Shown here piece after piece: positions 56,927 to 64,000 of a stretch of DNA of 64,000 nt. The first letter of the stretch is position 1. Each line of letters opens with the position of its first letter. Both the position numbers and the translations under genes were made by a program. A model generated the notes under the pieces. That model did not search any database and was not told the origin of the DNA. It saw only the letters and a list, made by a program, of their open reading frames with translations. The stretch covers positions 372,001 to 436,000 of the forward strand of contig NZ_KZ614145.1 of the NCBI RefSeq assembly GCF_002884495.1. Direction: 5' to 3'. This DNA is from Rummeliibacillus pycnus. Its GTDB lineage: Bacteria > Bacillota > Bacilli > Bacillales_A > Planococcaceae.

Positions 56927-58441
56927 ATGTATAATGGTAAAGAGTATTTAGAAAGTTTGAATGATGGACGAGTTATCTATTTAAATGGCGAAAAAATCAA
57001 AAACGTAGTGGAACATCCAGCATATAGAAATTCAGCACGCTCAATTTCAAGACTCTATGATGCACTTCATGACCCAGAAAAATCGAATATATTAACGGTT
57101 GACTCCGAATTTGGATTTCGTACCCATAAGTTTTTTAAAGCTTCAAGGAGTATAGAAGAATTACTGGGTGCACGTGATGCGATGGCAGAATGGGCAAGAT
57201 TAAGCTATGGTTTTATGGGAAGAACACCTGATTATAAAGCAGCTTTTACAGGTTCACTCGGACCATTTGCAGATTTTTATGAAGGATTTGAAGACAATGC
57301 TCGTAGATGGTATCGTAAAGCGCAAGAAGAATTACCATTCTGTAACCATACGATCGTCAATCCACAATTAGATCGCCACAAACCTTTACATGAAAACAAA
57401 GAAGTATTTGTTCGAGCAGTTGCAGAAAAAGATAATGGGATTATTGTAAGCGGTGCTAAAATGGTCGGTACTTCAGCAGCTTTAACACATTATAATTTTG
57501 TTGCAAATTATTCACCACAAGATTTAGGAAATGGTGATAAAAGTCACGCATTGATATTCTTTGTACCGATGAATGCGCCTGGTTTAAAAGTGATTAGTCG
57601 ACAATCTTACGAAGAAATGGCAGTAAAATCAGGTACACCATTCGATTACCCTTTATCAAGTCGATTTGATGAAAATGATGCAGTTATAGTGCTTGATAAC
57701 GTATTTATTCCATGGGAAGATGTATTGGCGTATAAAAATGTTGAAATCGCAAATGGTTTTCGTCCAAAAACAGGTTGGGTAAACAGATATACATTCCAAG
57801 GTTGTACACGATTTGCGGTAAAACTTGATTTTATGGTGGGATTGTTATTAAAAGCAACTGAATTAGCTGGTACAGATACGTTCCGTGGCGTTCAAGCTAG
57901 TATTGGTGAAGTAATTTCTTACAGGAATATGTTCTGGGCCATTTCAACTGCAATGGCAACACAACCTGAACAGGCTCCAAATGGATATTTACTTCCAAAT
58001 TCAACTTATGCAACAGCGTATCGTACATTTGCACCTATTGTATGGCCTAAAATTAAGCAAATTTTCGAGCAAGTAGTAGCAGGAGGACTTATTCAGCTAC
58101 CTTCAAGTTCAAAAGATTTTTTAAATCCAGAACTTCGCCCGTATTTAGACCAATATTATAAAGGATCAGGTGGTGCAAGTGCTGAAGAACGTGTCAAAGT
58201 TTTAAAATTAGTTTGGGATGCGATAGGAACTGAGTTTGGTGGCAGAAATGAATTATACGAAATTAACTACGCTGGTAACCAAGATGGAATCAGATTAGAT
58301 GCGTTGAAAATGGCTGACGTATCCGGTCAAACTGCAGCATATAAACGTTTTGTTGATCAAGCATTAAGTGATTATGATTTAGAAGGATGGACAAATAACA
58401 CTTGGATCAATAATTATTCTGTTGAAAAATTGCCACTATAA
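56927..58441 (+). CDS. HpaB-family flavin-dependent aromatic hydroxylase
   Basis: 504 aa. The 4-hydroxyphenylacetate 3-monooxygenase (HpaB)/4-hydroxybutyryl-CoA dehydratase superfamily uses an acyl-CoA-dehydrogenase fold and free FADH2 to ortho-hydroxylate phenols. N-terminal RYGF-like HpaB_N (YLESLNDGRVIYLNGEKI ... HDPEKSNILT), middle GAKMVGTSAALTHYNFVANY and C-terminal helical domain ending near YDLEGWTNNTW. No flavin reductase (HpaC) gene is adjacent. The following gene encodes a phenol-sensor-type regulator, which supports an aromatic substrate. Confidence 0.88.
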   Translation: MYNGKEYLESLNDGRVIYLNGEKIKNVVEHPAYRNSARSISRLYDALHDPEKSNILTVDSEFGFRTHKFFKASRSIEELLGARDAMAEWARLSYGFMGRTPDYKAAFTGSLGPFADFYEGFEDNARRWYRKAQEELPFCNHTIVNPQLDRHKPLHENKEVFVRAVAEKDNGIIVSGAKMVGTSAALTHYNFVANYSPQDLGNGDKSHALIFFVPMNAPGLKVISRQSYEEMAVKSGTPFDYPLSSRFDENDAVIVLDNVFIPWEDVLAYKNVEIANGFRPKTGWVNRYTFQGCTRFAVKLDFMVGLLLKATELAGTDTFRGVQASIGEVISYRNMFWAISTAMATQPEQAPNGYLLPNSTYATAYRTFAPIVWPKIKQIFEQVVAGGLIQLPSSSKDFLNPELRPYLDQYYKGSGGASAEERVKVLKLVWDAIGTEFGGRNELYEINYAGNQDGIRLDALKMADVSGQTAAYKRFVDQALSDYDLEGWTNNTWINNYSVEKLPL

Positions 58442-58481
58442 ATAAATTAATAGTAAGTTTAAACAAACATCAACATTATGT

Positions 58482-58523
58482 AAAAAAGCCCGATTAGTTT
58501 CTATTAACTTTTCGGGTTTTTTT
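58482..58523 (+). terminator. Intrinsic terminator after the hpaB-like gene
   Basis: CCCGA / TCGGG outer stem with an inner AGTT/AACT stem and a seven-T tail. Confidence 0.8.
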
Positions 58524-58585
58524 GTTCTTATTGTTAAATATGGTAAAATACTATTAGAAAATTCTGTATTTAAGGAGTTGACTTA

Positions 58586-60448
58586 ATGAGTAGTTCATTT
58601 TCATGGTTAAAAGAATTTTCGGATGAAGAAGGACGAATTATTTTAGAGGATGAACGAATGATTGTGACATCATCCATTATTTTTGGCATCTTAAGAAAAG
58701 ATTTAATCGAAAATATCTCAAAAGAACGTATGAAAGGATTTCTGACTCGTTATGGATGGAATCTGGGGAAAAGCGATGCAAAAAAAGCGATGAGAAAGCA
58801 ATATACTACTCTTGAAGAATTACTAAGTCAAGGACCTCAAATGCACTTGTTAAGAGGCTTTACACGAGCGCAACGCACGAAGCTAAACATTGGCTATTCA
58901 AATGATTTTAATGTAGAAACAATTCATGTAGAAGGAAGATGGATCGCTTCTTATGAAGCGGAAGAACATGTAACACAGTTTGGTCTAGCAGATTTACCTG
59001 TTTGCTATACATTAATTGGATATGCAAGTGGTTATTATTCTACTATTTGTAACAAAAAGGTTTTATTTAAAGAGGTTAATTGTATAGCAAAAGGCGACCG
59101 TGAATGCACCTATATAGGCAAAACATTGGAGCAGTGGGGAGACGCAATTTTGAACGAGCTTCCATATTTCGAAGAGGAAACAATTGTTCAAGAGTTACAT
59201 TCCACCTACGATCAACTATTAGATGAGCGTAATTATTTATCAAAAGCGATTTCAATACATAATCGGTTAACAAATGAATTGGTTATAGAAGGGGAATTAC
59301 AGTCTATTGCCAATATTGTTTATGAAGAACTGAATTTACCAATGATCATCGAAGATAATTTTGGCAATATTTTAAAAACAGCTGGTGTTTCTACTACTTT
59401 TATGAAATCTGACTATTTGGAGATTTCCAAGGATTTACACGAAAGACAAAGTCGATTTGGATTATCTAATCAGGTAATTAAAGTTAAAGGGGAATTTTTC
59501 TACTGTCTTTGTATTCCCATTATTATTAAACAACAGTCTTATGGTAATTGCCTATTAATATATGAAAATGGACAAGACATTTCCAAAATTGATCAAATGA
59601 TCTTAGAAAATGCTGCTACAGTTTGTTCCATCTATTTACTGAACGAAAAAAATACATTTGAAGCAAGTGAACGCGTAAAGGGATATTTTCTCAATCAAAT
59701 TCTAGATTGCAACTATTCGAATGAGCATGAAATTATTCAAAAAGGTAATTTTATTCAAATGAATTTAAAACTTCCTTATTACATTATTGTTCTTTCTTTT
59801 AGAAGTAAGCAATATGACATTGAGGAGGAACTTATTCTAACTGAGCAAATTTTAGAAGAAGTGATTCAATTTACAAAGGCAATAAATAATATTTTAATCG
59901 GGAAAAGAGAAGACAAAATCGTATTATTCATACAAGAAAATCCAATTACTGTTTTGAAATCTCAGTGTAATAAGCTTTTAAACTATTTGACTAAACATTT
60001 TAGTAATCATTATTTTTTTATGGGTATTAGTTCTAAAGGAGTTAACCTGGATAGAGCATATATTCATCTTGATGAAGCGATGTTATCATCACAAATAACA
60101 AATTTGAATGAACCTCTTGTCCTTTTCGATGAACTTGGGATTGTCGGTTTAATGCTTCATAGTAATAATAAGGATATGATTAAAATCAAAGCAAAGCAGA
60201 TGCTAGGACAACTAGTACATAAAAATAAATTGAAAAGTGAGCTCTTATATACTTTGTATATATTTCTACAAAATGGTGGAAATTTAGAAAATACAAGGAT
60301 GCAATTATCATTGTCAATGAGTGGTTTACGTTATCGATTGGAGAAAATAGAATTATTAGTTGGACATGATATACGAGATCCCAATATAAATTATCAACTG
60401 TTATTAAGTCTGCAAGTATTAATGGCAAGTGGAGATCTTTCAATATAG
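58586..60448 (+). CDS. Chimeric XylR_N / V4R sensor with PucR-type HTH output
   Basis: 620 aa. Residues ~10-100 resemble the XylR N-terminal (activator-of-aromatic-catabolism) domain; ~120-180 form a V4R domain with conserved Cys155, Cys166 and Cys174 (YYSTICNKKVLFKEVNC ... GDRECTYIG), which in XylR/DmpR binds zinc next to the phenolic ligand. A coiled linker and GAF-like stretch follow, then a CdaR-type GGDEF-like domain (~395-520) and a PucR C-terminal HTH (NTRMQLSLSMSGLRYRLEKI). The sigma-54 AAA+ module (GAFTGA) of XylR is absent. Probably a sigma-A-dependent activator of the adjacent hydroxylase gene, sensing a phenol (inference). Confidence 0.85.
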   Translation: MSSSFSWLKEFSDEEGRIILEDERMIVTSSIIFGILRKDLIENISKERMKGFLTRYGWNLGKSDAKKAMRKQYTTLEELLSQGPQMHLLRGFTRAQRTKLNIGYSNDFNVETIHVEGRWIASYEAEEHVTQFGLADLPVCYTLIGYASGYYSTICNKKVLFKEVNCIAKGDRECTYIGKTLEQWGDAILNELPYFEEETIVQELHSTYDQLLDERNYLSKAISIHNRLTNELVIEGELQSIANIVYEELNLPMIIEDNFGNILKTAGVSTTFMKSDYLEISKDLHERQSRFGLSNQVIKVKGEFFYCLCIPIIIKQQSYGNCLLIYENGQDISKIDQMILENAATVCSIYLLNEKNTFEASERVKGYFLNQILDCNYSNEHEIIQKGNFIQMNLKLPYYIIVLSFRSKQYDIEEELILTEQILEEVIQFTKAINNILIGKREDKIVLFIQENPITVLKSQCNKLLNYLTKHFSNHYFFMGISSKGVNLDRAYIHLDEAMLSSQITNLNEPLVLFDELGIVGLMLHSNNKDMIKIKAKQMLGQLVHKNKLKSELLYTLYIFLQNGGNLENTRMQLSLSMSGLRYRLEKIELLVGHDIRDPNINYQLLLSLQVLMASGDLSI

Positions 60449-60490
60449 AAAGGTATTTTCTAAATTTTAGTTGAAAGTAGGGGTAACTGA

Positions 60491-60958
60491 ATGGAACTAA
60501 ACTTTTATACAAATCAATGTCAACATTTAATTGAAAATTATGAATTAACAGAAGAACAATTAAGATTTACAGGAATACCAAGAGAGTGTATTAAATTATG
60601 TGAGAAAGATCCCGATCGTTTCTCTATTTTAGCGATTGATAATGATCAACTCGTAACATTTTTTAATCTTCATAGAAATGAGGGTGTCAAACCATATAGT
60701 CAAAATGGACATGCCATCCTATTACGTGCATTTTCAACGGATGCTAGACATCAAGGTAAAGGGTATGCCAAAAGGGCTTTGAAGCTGTTGCCTCAGTTTG
60801 TAAATAAGGAATTTCCATATGTAGATGAAATTGTACTAGCTGTGAATATTGCCAATAGTGCAGCACAATCTTTATACAAGAAGTGCGGATATATGGATAA
60901 GGGAGTACGAAAGATGGGCGAAAAAGGTGAATTGATTGTGATGAGTCATTATTTATAA
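60491..60958 (+). CDS. GNAT family N-acetyltransferase
   Basis: 155 aa. Acetyl-CoA binding motif A RHQGKGYAKRALKLLPQFV and motif B NIANSAAQSLYKKCGYMDKG are clear. The N-terminal acceptor region is variable (FYTNQCQHLIENYELTEEQL). Starts 42 nt after the regulator gene. Substrate unknown; RimI-like or antibiotic/metabolite acetylation are all possible. Confidence 0.88.
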   Translation: MELNFYTNQCQHLIENYELTEEQLRFTGIPRECIKLCEKDPDRFSILAIDNDQLVTFFNLHRNEGVKPYSQNGHAILLRAFSTDARHQGKGYAKRALKLLPQFVNKEFPYVDEIVLAVNIANSAAQSLYKKCGYMDKGVRKMGEKGELIVMSHYL

Positions 60959-60964
60959 ATTCAT

Positions 60965-61125
60965 ATGGAGATTAAGAATATAAAACAAATTATAGCATTA
61001 GGTAGTAGTGAATTTTCAACGAACGGATAATCCAATATATCTATTTCTTATTAGAACAGGAAAGGAAGACATATCCTCAAATGTTTTTGCACCAAATTAC
61101 TAGTTTTATAGAGCGAGTGGAGGAG
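60965..61125 (+). pseudogene. Fragment of a peptidase E (family S51)
   Basis: From the ATG at 60965 the frame reads KQIIALGSSEFSTNG then stops; in another frame DNPIYLFLIRTGKEDIS continues, and FYRASG appears after a further stop. Order and spacing match the N-terminal ~65 residues of the YgaJ/PepE family (RQIIALGGGGFSME.DNPLLD.YIL.QTGK.. ... YI.RFYRAF). Only the first third remains and it is frame-broken; the catalytic Ser region is gone. Confidence 0.55.
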
Positions 61126-61144
61126 AGAAGGTGAGGTATTTAGG

Positions 61145-61672
61145 ATGAAAACAATAACTGTTGATTGGGATGGTCAAAAAGTAAAGTTAACCTGGTTGCC
61201 TCAATATCCATTGCAACATCAAGACATCATCACAAGTGTCCATGCAATTTGTTTTCAAAATGATAAAGTATTACTCTCTAAAATTAAAAAAAGGGGGTTT
61301 AACTATCCTGGTGGTCATATTGAAAAAGGTGAATCACCAGAAGAAGCACTTCATCGTGAAGTCTATGAAGAAGCATATGTCAAAGGGGAGATTACTTATT
61401 TAGGGGTACTAGAAGTTAATCATAAAGAAAATCATTTTTTTAATACCCGTGGAAAATATCCGATTATGAGTTATCAAGTGTTTTATAGAATGGATATCAA
61501 TACCTGTGATTCATTTTTAAGAGAAAACGAGTCAGTAGCACGTATTTGGGTCGAACCATCAGAAATACCGTATGTAATAGATGATCATGAAATTTCGTTA
61601 ATTATACTTGAAGAGGCGCTTTCCAATAAAAAAGAACAACAAAAATTGAATGGACTAAAAAAGATATTATGA
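61145..61672 (+). CDS. NUDIX hydrolase
   Basis: 175 aa. Nudix box at residues 57-79: GHIEKGE-x7-REVYEEAYV, complete for catalysis (R71, E72, E75, E76) except that the usual Gly before the last hydrophobic residue is Tyr78. Hydrolyses a nucleoside diphosphate linked to another moiety; specificity not predictable. Its stop overlaps the start of the following decayed methyltransferase (ATGA), implying a former two-gene operon. Confidence 0.88.
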   Translation: MKTITVDWDGQKVKLTWLPQYPLQHQDIITSVHAICFQNDKVLLSKIKKRGFNYPGGHIEKGESPEEALHREVYEEAYVKGEITYLGVLEVNHKENHFFNTRGKYPIMSYQVFYRMDINTCDSFLRENESVARIWVEPSEIPYVIDDHEISLIILEEALSNKKEQQKLNGLKKIL

Positions 61673-62290
61673 ATTATGAAGATTTAAAACAGAGGTTAGA
61701 TGTTTATCTACATGATTCTGAAACATTTTGGAATGAATTTTATTCTAACTGTGAAAGAAACATCCTTTTTTTGAAAATAAACCAGATGAAAATTTAGTTA
61801 ATTATGTTAAACTAGGATTTTTAAATGCAGGGAAAGCTTTAGAATTAGGATGTGGCACTGGGCGAAATGCGATTTTTCTAGCTGAAAATGGATATAAAGT
61901 GGATGCAGTTGATCTATCTGAACAATCCATAAAATGGGCAAATGAAAGAGCGACAGAAAGAAATCTGGAAATCAATTTTATCAATCAAAATATTTTTGAA
62001 CTAAATGTTGAACACGCCAAATATGATTTGATATATGATTCAGGATGTTTCCAACATATTGCTCCACATAGAAGAGTGGACTAAATTCAACTGATAAAAA
62101 AATCTCTAAAACCAGGTGAGTCTATCGAGTAAAAAGTCTTCAAGGGGGTTTAGGATTTACTGAAGATAAATTAAAACGAATATTTCAAGATTTCAAGTGT
62201 ATTGAAATTCGAAAAATGCGGAAAGCAAATGAAAATGAACCTGTTTTTGGTGTTGAGGGATTGCTAACGGCGATTTTTCAAAAAAGGTAG
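61669..62290 (+). pseudogene. Frameshifted class I SAM methyltransferase
   Basis: From ATG 61669: MNYEDLKQRLDVYLHDSETF is in frame until about 61765, where a C seems lost before a T run (expected [13 protein letters not shown]). The frame then continues with [20 protein letters not shown] (motif I), [13 protein letters not shown] and [19 protein letters not shown], but TAA at 62082-62084 replaces an expected Tyr. After LIKKSLKPG, sequence is missing near 62115-62145, and the C-terminal part (FTEDKLKRIFQDF ... VFGVEGLLTAIFQKR) ends at 62290. At least three lesions: a recent pseudogene of a family common in Bacillales. Confidence 0.85.
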
Positions 62291-62295
62291 AAATC

Positions 62296-62332
62296 AAAAG
62301 CAAAATCAAAATTTTATTGATCTTGCTTTTTT
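62296..62332 (+). terminator. Intrinsic terminator after the methyltransferase pseudogene
   Basis: Stem AAAAGCAA-A-ATCAA / TTGAT-C-TTGCTTTT with one mismatch, then T run. Confidence 0.8.
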
Positions 62333-62420
62333 GTTAAAAAGGTGATGTCCCTATCCAATTATAGGAAGTATTTTAAACAATGAGAATACTTAAATGGGGA
62401 TAGAAATGGAGATGTAAAAG

Positions 62421-62888
62421 ATGGAATCGAAAGCAAGAATCATTCAACATTATAAACAGTCCATTCAATTTGTTGAAGGATTAAGAGGTCTATCTAATGA
62501 TCAATGGTTTACGCCAATTGCAGAGGGAAAGTGGTCTACTTGTGAAATCATAGGACATTTAATTCCTTGGGATCGGTTTCTTTTAGAACAAAGGTTACCA
62601 TCATTGAATGCAAAGATAAAACCGGAAAGTCCGAAAGTGCAAGATGTAAATACGAATGCCGCTTTAGATAGTAAAGAAAAAAAGAAAGAGGATCTTATTC
62701 AAGAATTTATCGAAGTAAGATGGAAATTATTACGAAGACTTCATGAACTTTCACAAGAAGTATTTGAGCAAACTTTCGTAATCGGTAAAAGTAATTTGAC
62801 ATTAGTAGGGTATTTTGATGGTTTGATCAAACATGACTTGCATCATTTTCAGCAAATTACAAATTTCTTAAAAACTTCTGGGAATTAG
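62421..62888 (+). CDS. DinB-like (YfiT/DUF1569-type) four-helix protein
   Basis: 155 aa. DinB superfamily four-helix bundle with putative metal-ligand histidines in CEIIGHLIPWDRF and in KHDLHHFQQI near the C-terminus. Such proteins include thiol-dependent transferases (bacillithiol S-transferases) and stress-induced proteins; specific activity unknown. ATG behind GGAGATG. 22 nt before the racemase-like gene. Confidence 0.8.
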   Translation: MESKARIIQHYKQSIQFVEGLRGLSNDQWFTPIAEGKWSTCEIIGHLIPWDRFLLEQRLPSLNAKIKPESPKVQDVNTNAALDSKEKKKEDLIQEFIEVRWKLLRRLHELSQEVFEQTFVIGKSNLTLVGYFDGLIKHDLHHFQQITNFLKTSGN

Positions 62889-62910
62889 TGGTGATAATTA
62901 GGGGGGAATA

Positions 62911-63576
62911 ATGAAAATAGTAGGATGTTTGCACGCACATTATTCAAATATTAACTATCTTGAAAAAGCACTTTCGCAATATCCGATTACGCTACATCAT
63001 TTTGTAGATCCAGCATTAATCATACGTATTTCTACAGATCCTTCATTCACAACTGAAGAAGCAAAGAAGAAGGTCATGGAAAAGATTGAGTGGATTTCTG
63101 CTATCGGGGTGGATGCAATTGTGATTACATGTACAAATTATAGTGCAATTTTAGATGATACAAATAAGTGGAAAATACCGATTATTAAAATTGATGAACC
63201 ATTTTTTAAAAGGTTTTCACAATTACCTTCTCCTAAAAAGCTAATTTTTACAAACCCTGAAACGGTGAAAGGGACAACTAAAAGGCTTAACGATTTTTTA
63301 CGACAAAAAAAGAAAACCATACATTACAGCATAGAAATTATACCTAGCGCGTTTGAATATTTAATGGATGGAAATACAAAAGCACATAATGAAATTGTTT
63401 TTAAGCAATTAAGCCAGATCATCAACCATGCTTCGGATAATTTGGCAGTTGCACAGTTGTCAATGGCTGAAGTCGTAAACAATATAAATGCAAGAATCTT
63501 AAATCCACTGGACCCTTTGATAGACGCAATTCTATTGCTACTTCATATAGATAAAGTTGATGATAAGATACATTAA
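62911..63576 (+). CDS. Asp/Glu/hydantoin racemase family protein
   Basis: 221 aa. Two-domain racemase fold with first catalytic Cys74 in IVITCTNYSAI. At the position of the second catalytic cysteine (usually xxCTE) the sequence is AVAQLSMAEVV, as in hydantoin-racemase-like members where the second acid/base differs, so racemase activity is uncertain. AGGGGGGAAT upstream. Followed by a strong terminator. Confidence 0.8.
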   Translation: MKIVGCLHAHYSNINYLEKALSQYPITLHHFVDPALIIRISTDPSFTTEEAKKKVMEKIEWISAIGVDAIVITCTNYSAILDDTNKWKIPIIKIDEPFFKRFSQLPSPKKLIFTNPETVKGTTKRLNDFLRQKKKTIHYSIEIIPSAFEYLMDGNTKAHNEIVFKQLSQIINHASDNLAVAQLSMAEVVNNINARILNPLDPLIDAILLLLHIDKVDDKIH

Positions 63577-63607
63577 ATAGTTTATGAAGCAAACACAAAA
63601 CGAATAG

Positions 63608-63657
63608 AAAGACAAGCAACTGATTGTTAAAAAGCAACAGTTGCTTGTCTTTTTCTT
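63608..63657 (+). terminator. Intrinsic terminator after the racemase-like gene
   Basis: 15-bp perfect stem AAAGACAAGCAACTG / CAGTTGCTTGTCTTT, then T-rich. The remaining 63660-64000 is AT-rich; a 26-residue open stretch (YEPVYLFNAYEWSKI at about 63801) may be coding debris, but I see no supportable gene. Confidence 0.93.
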
Positions 63658-64000
63658 TTGCATCTCCAACTCTACTGATCGATCAATGGACGTATATTGC
63701 AAAATAATCTATTATTAAATATTTTTATATAAAAAATTCATAAAAAGGTTCTTTCATACATAAAATAAAAGGTAAATGTATTTTCATTTCATGACTTAAT
63801 GTATGAACCCGTTTATCTTTTTAATGCATATGAATGGAGTAAAATACGTCAGTTTTTGTTTCTAAGTGTCGATCTTTAGCAAAACGGATGAAATATTAAT
63901 AGAATCGTTAAATAGATATAACTTAAAAATACAAAAAGTAGAATATTATGCATTTTTATAGAATAATAAATACAAGTTATAGACATTATAGAAAGTTGGT

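Overview
This AT-rich window carries the conserved lepA - hrcA/dnaK - rpsU - phoH - era - recO - glyS - dnaG - sigA - cccA - nfo backbone of endospore-forming Bacillales. The sporulation genes yqfC and yqfD, CcpN, PpsR, FloA, PgpH and a perfect CIRCE operator all point to that group. The single-chain glycyl-tRNA synthetase, the dispersed non-coding repeats and the overall gene set suggest a Planococcaceae-like member (Lysinibacillus / Ureibacillus / Rummeliibacillus type). The genus is inference. I see no rRNA, tRNA, CRISPR array, transposase or phage gene.

Layout. 1-3.6 kb: 3' part of lepA, two small uncharacterised genes, hemW. 3.6-11.8 kb: heat-shock and translation-modification cluster hrcA-grpE-dnaK, then dnaJ-prmA-rsmE-mtaB; a decayed gene fragment, a terminator and a fresh promoter lie between dnaK and dnaJ. 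11.8-15.5 kb: cell-wall amidase, SDR oxidoreductase, first copy of a ~490-bp repeat, deoC, rpsU. 15.6-27.8 kb: ABC1 kinase, NfeD-FloA membrane pair, yqfC-yqfD-phoH, then pgpH-ybeY-dgkA-cdd-era-recO with overlapping or nearly touching genes. 27.9-40.5 kb: an accessory block between recO and glyS, holding a zinc-responsive czrA-czcD pair, a methyltransferase, a DUF2268 protease, a two-subunit acyl-CoA dehydrogenase / enoyl-CoA hydratase / CoA-transferase / IclR catabolic cassette with a second ~490-bp repeat, and feoAB on the minus strand. 40.6-54.9 kb: T-box-controlled glyS divergent from ccpN-ppsR, dnaG-sigA behind a strong sigma-H/Spo0A-type promoter, cccA, trmK-nif3, ispH, yqfQ, cshB-nfo. 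55-64 kb: amidohydrolase, HpaB-type flavin monooxygenase with a chimeric XylR_N/V4R-PucR regulator, then small accessory enzymes mixed with two decaying genes (a peptidase E fragment and a frameshifted methyltransferase).

How it works together. The backbone joins protein folding, ribosome and tRNA modification, c-di-AMP turnover, RNA priming and the housekeeping sigma factor. The accessory blocks add metal homeostasis (zinc export, ferrous iron uptake) and degradation of unidentified acyl-CoA and aromatic substrates. I found no convincing new defence or mobile system. The signals most worth a second look are the modular ~490-bp element with terminal inverted repeats (two copies plus relics), the sigma-H/Spo0A-like promoter before dnaG-sigA, the 49-codon gene with a 0A box, the ribosome-binding site buried in a terminator before yqfC, and the XylR_N/V4R-PucR regulator fusion.
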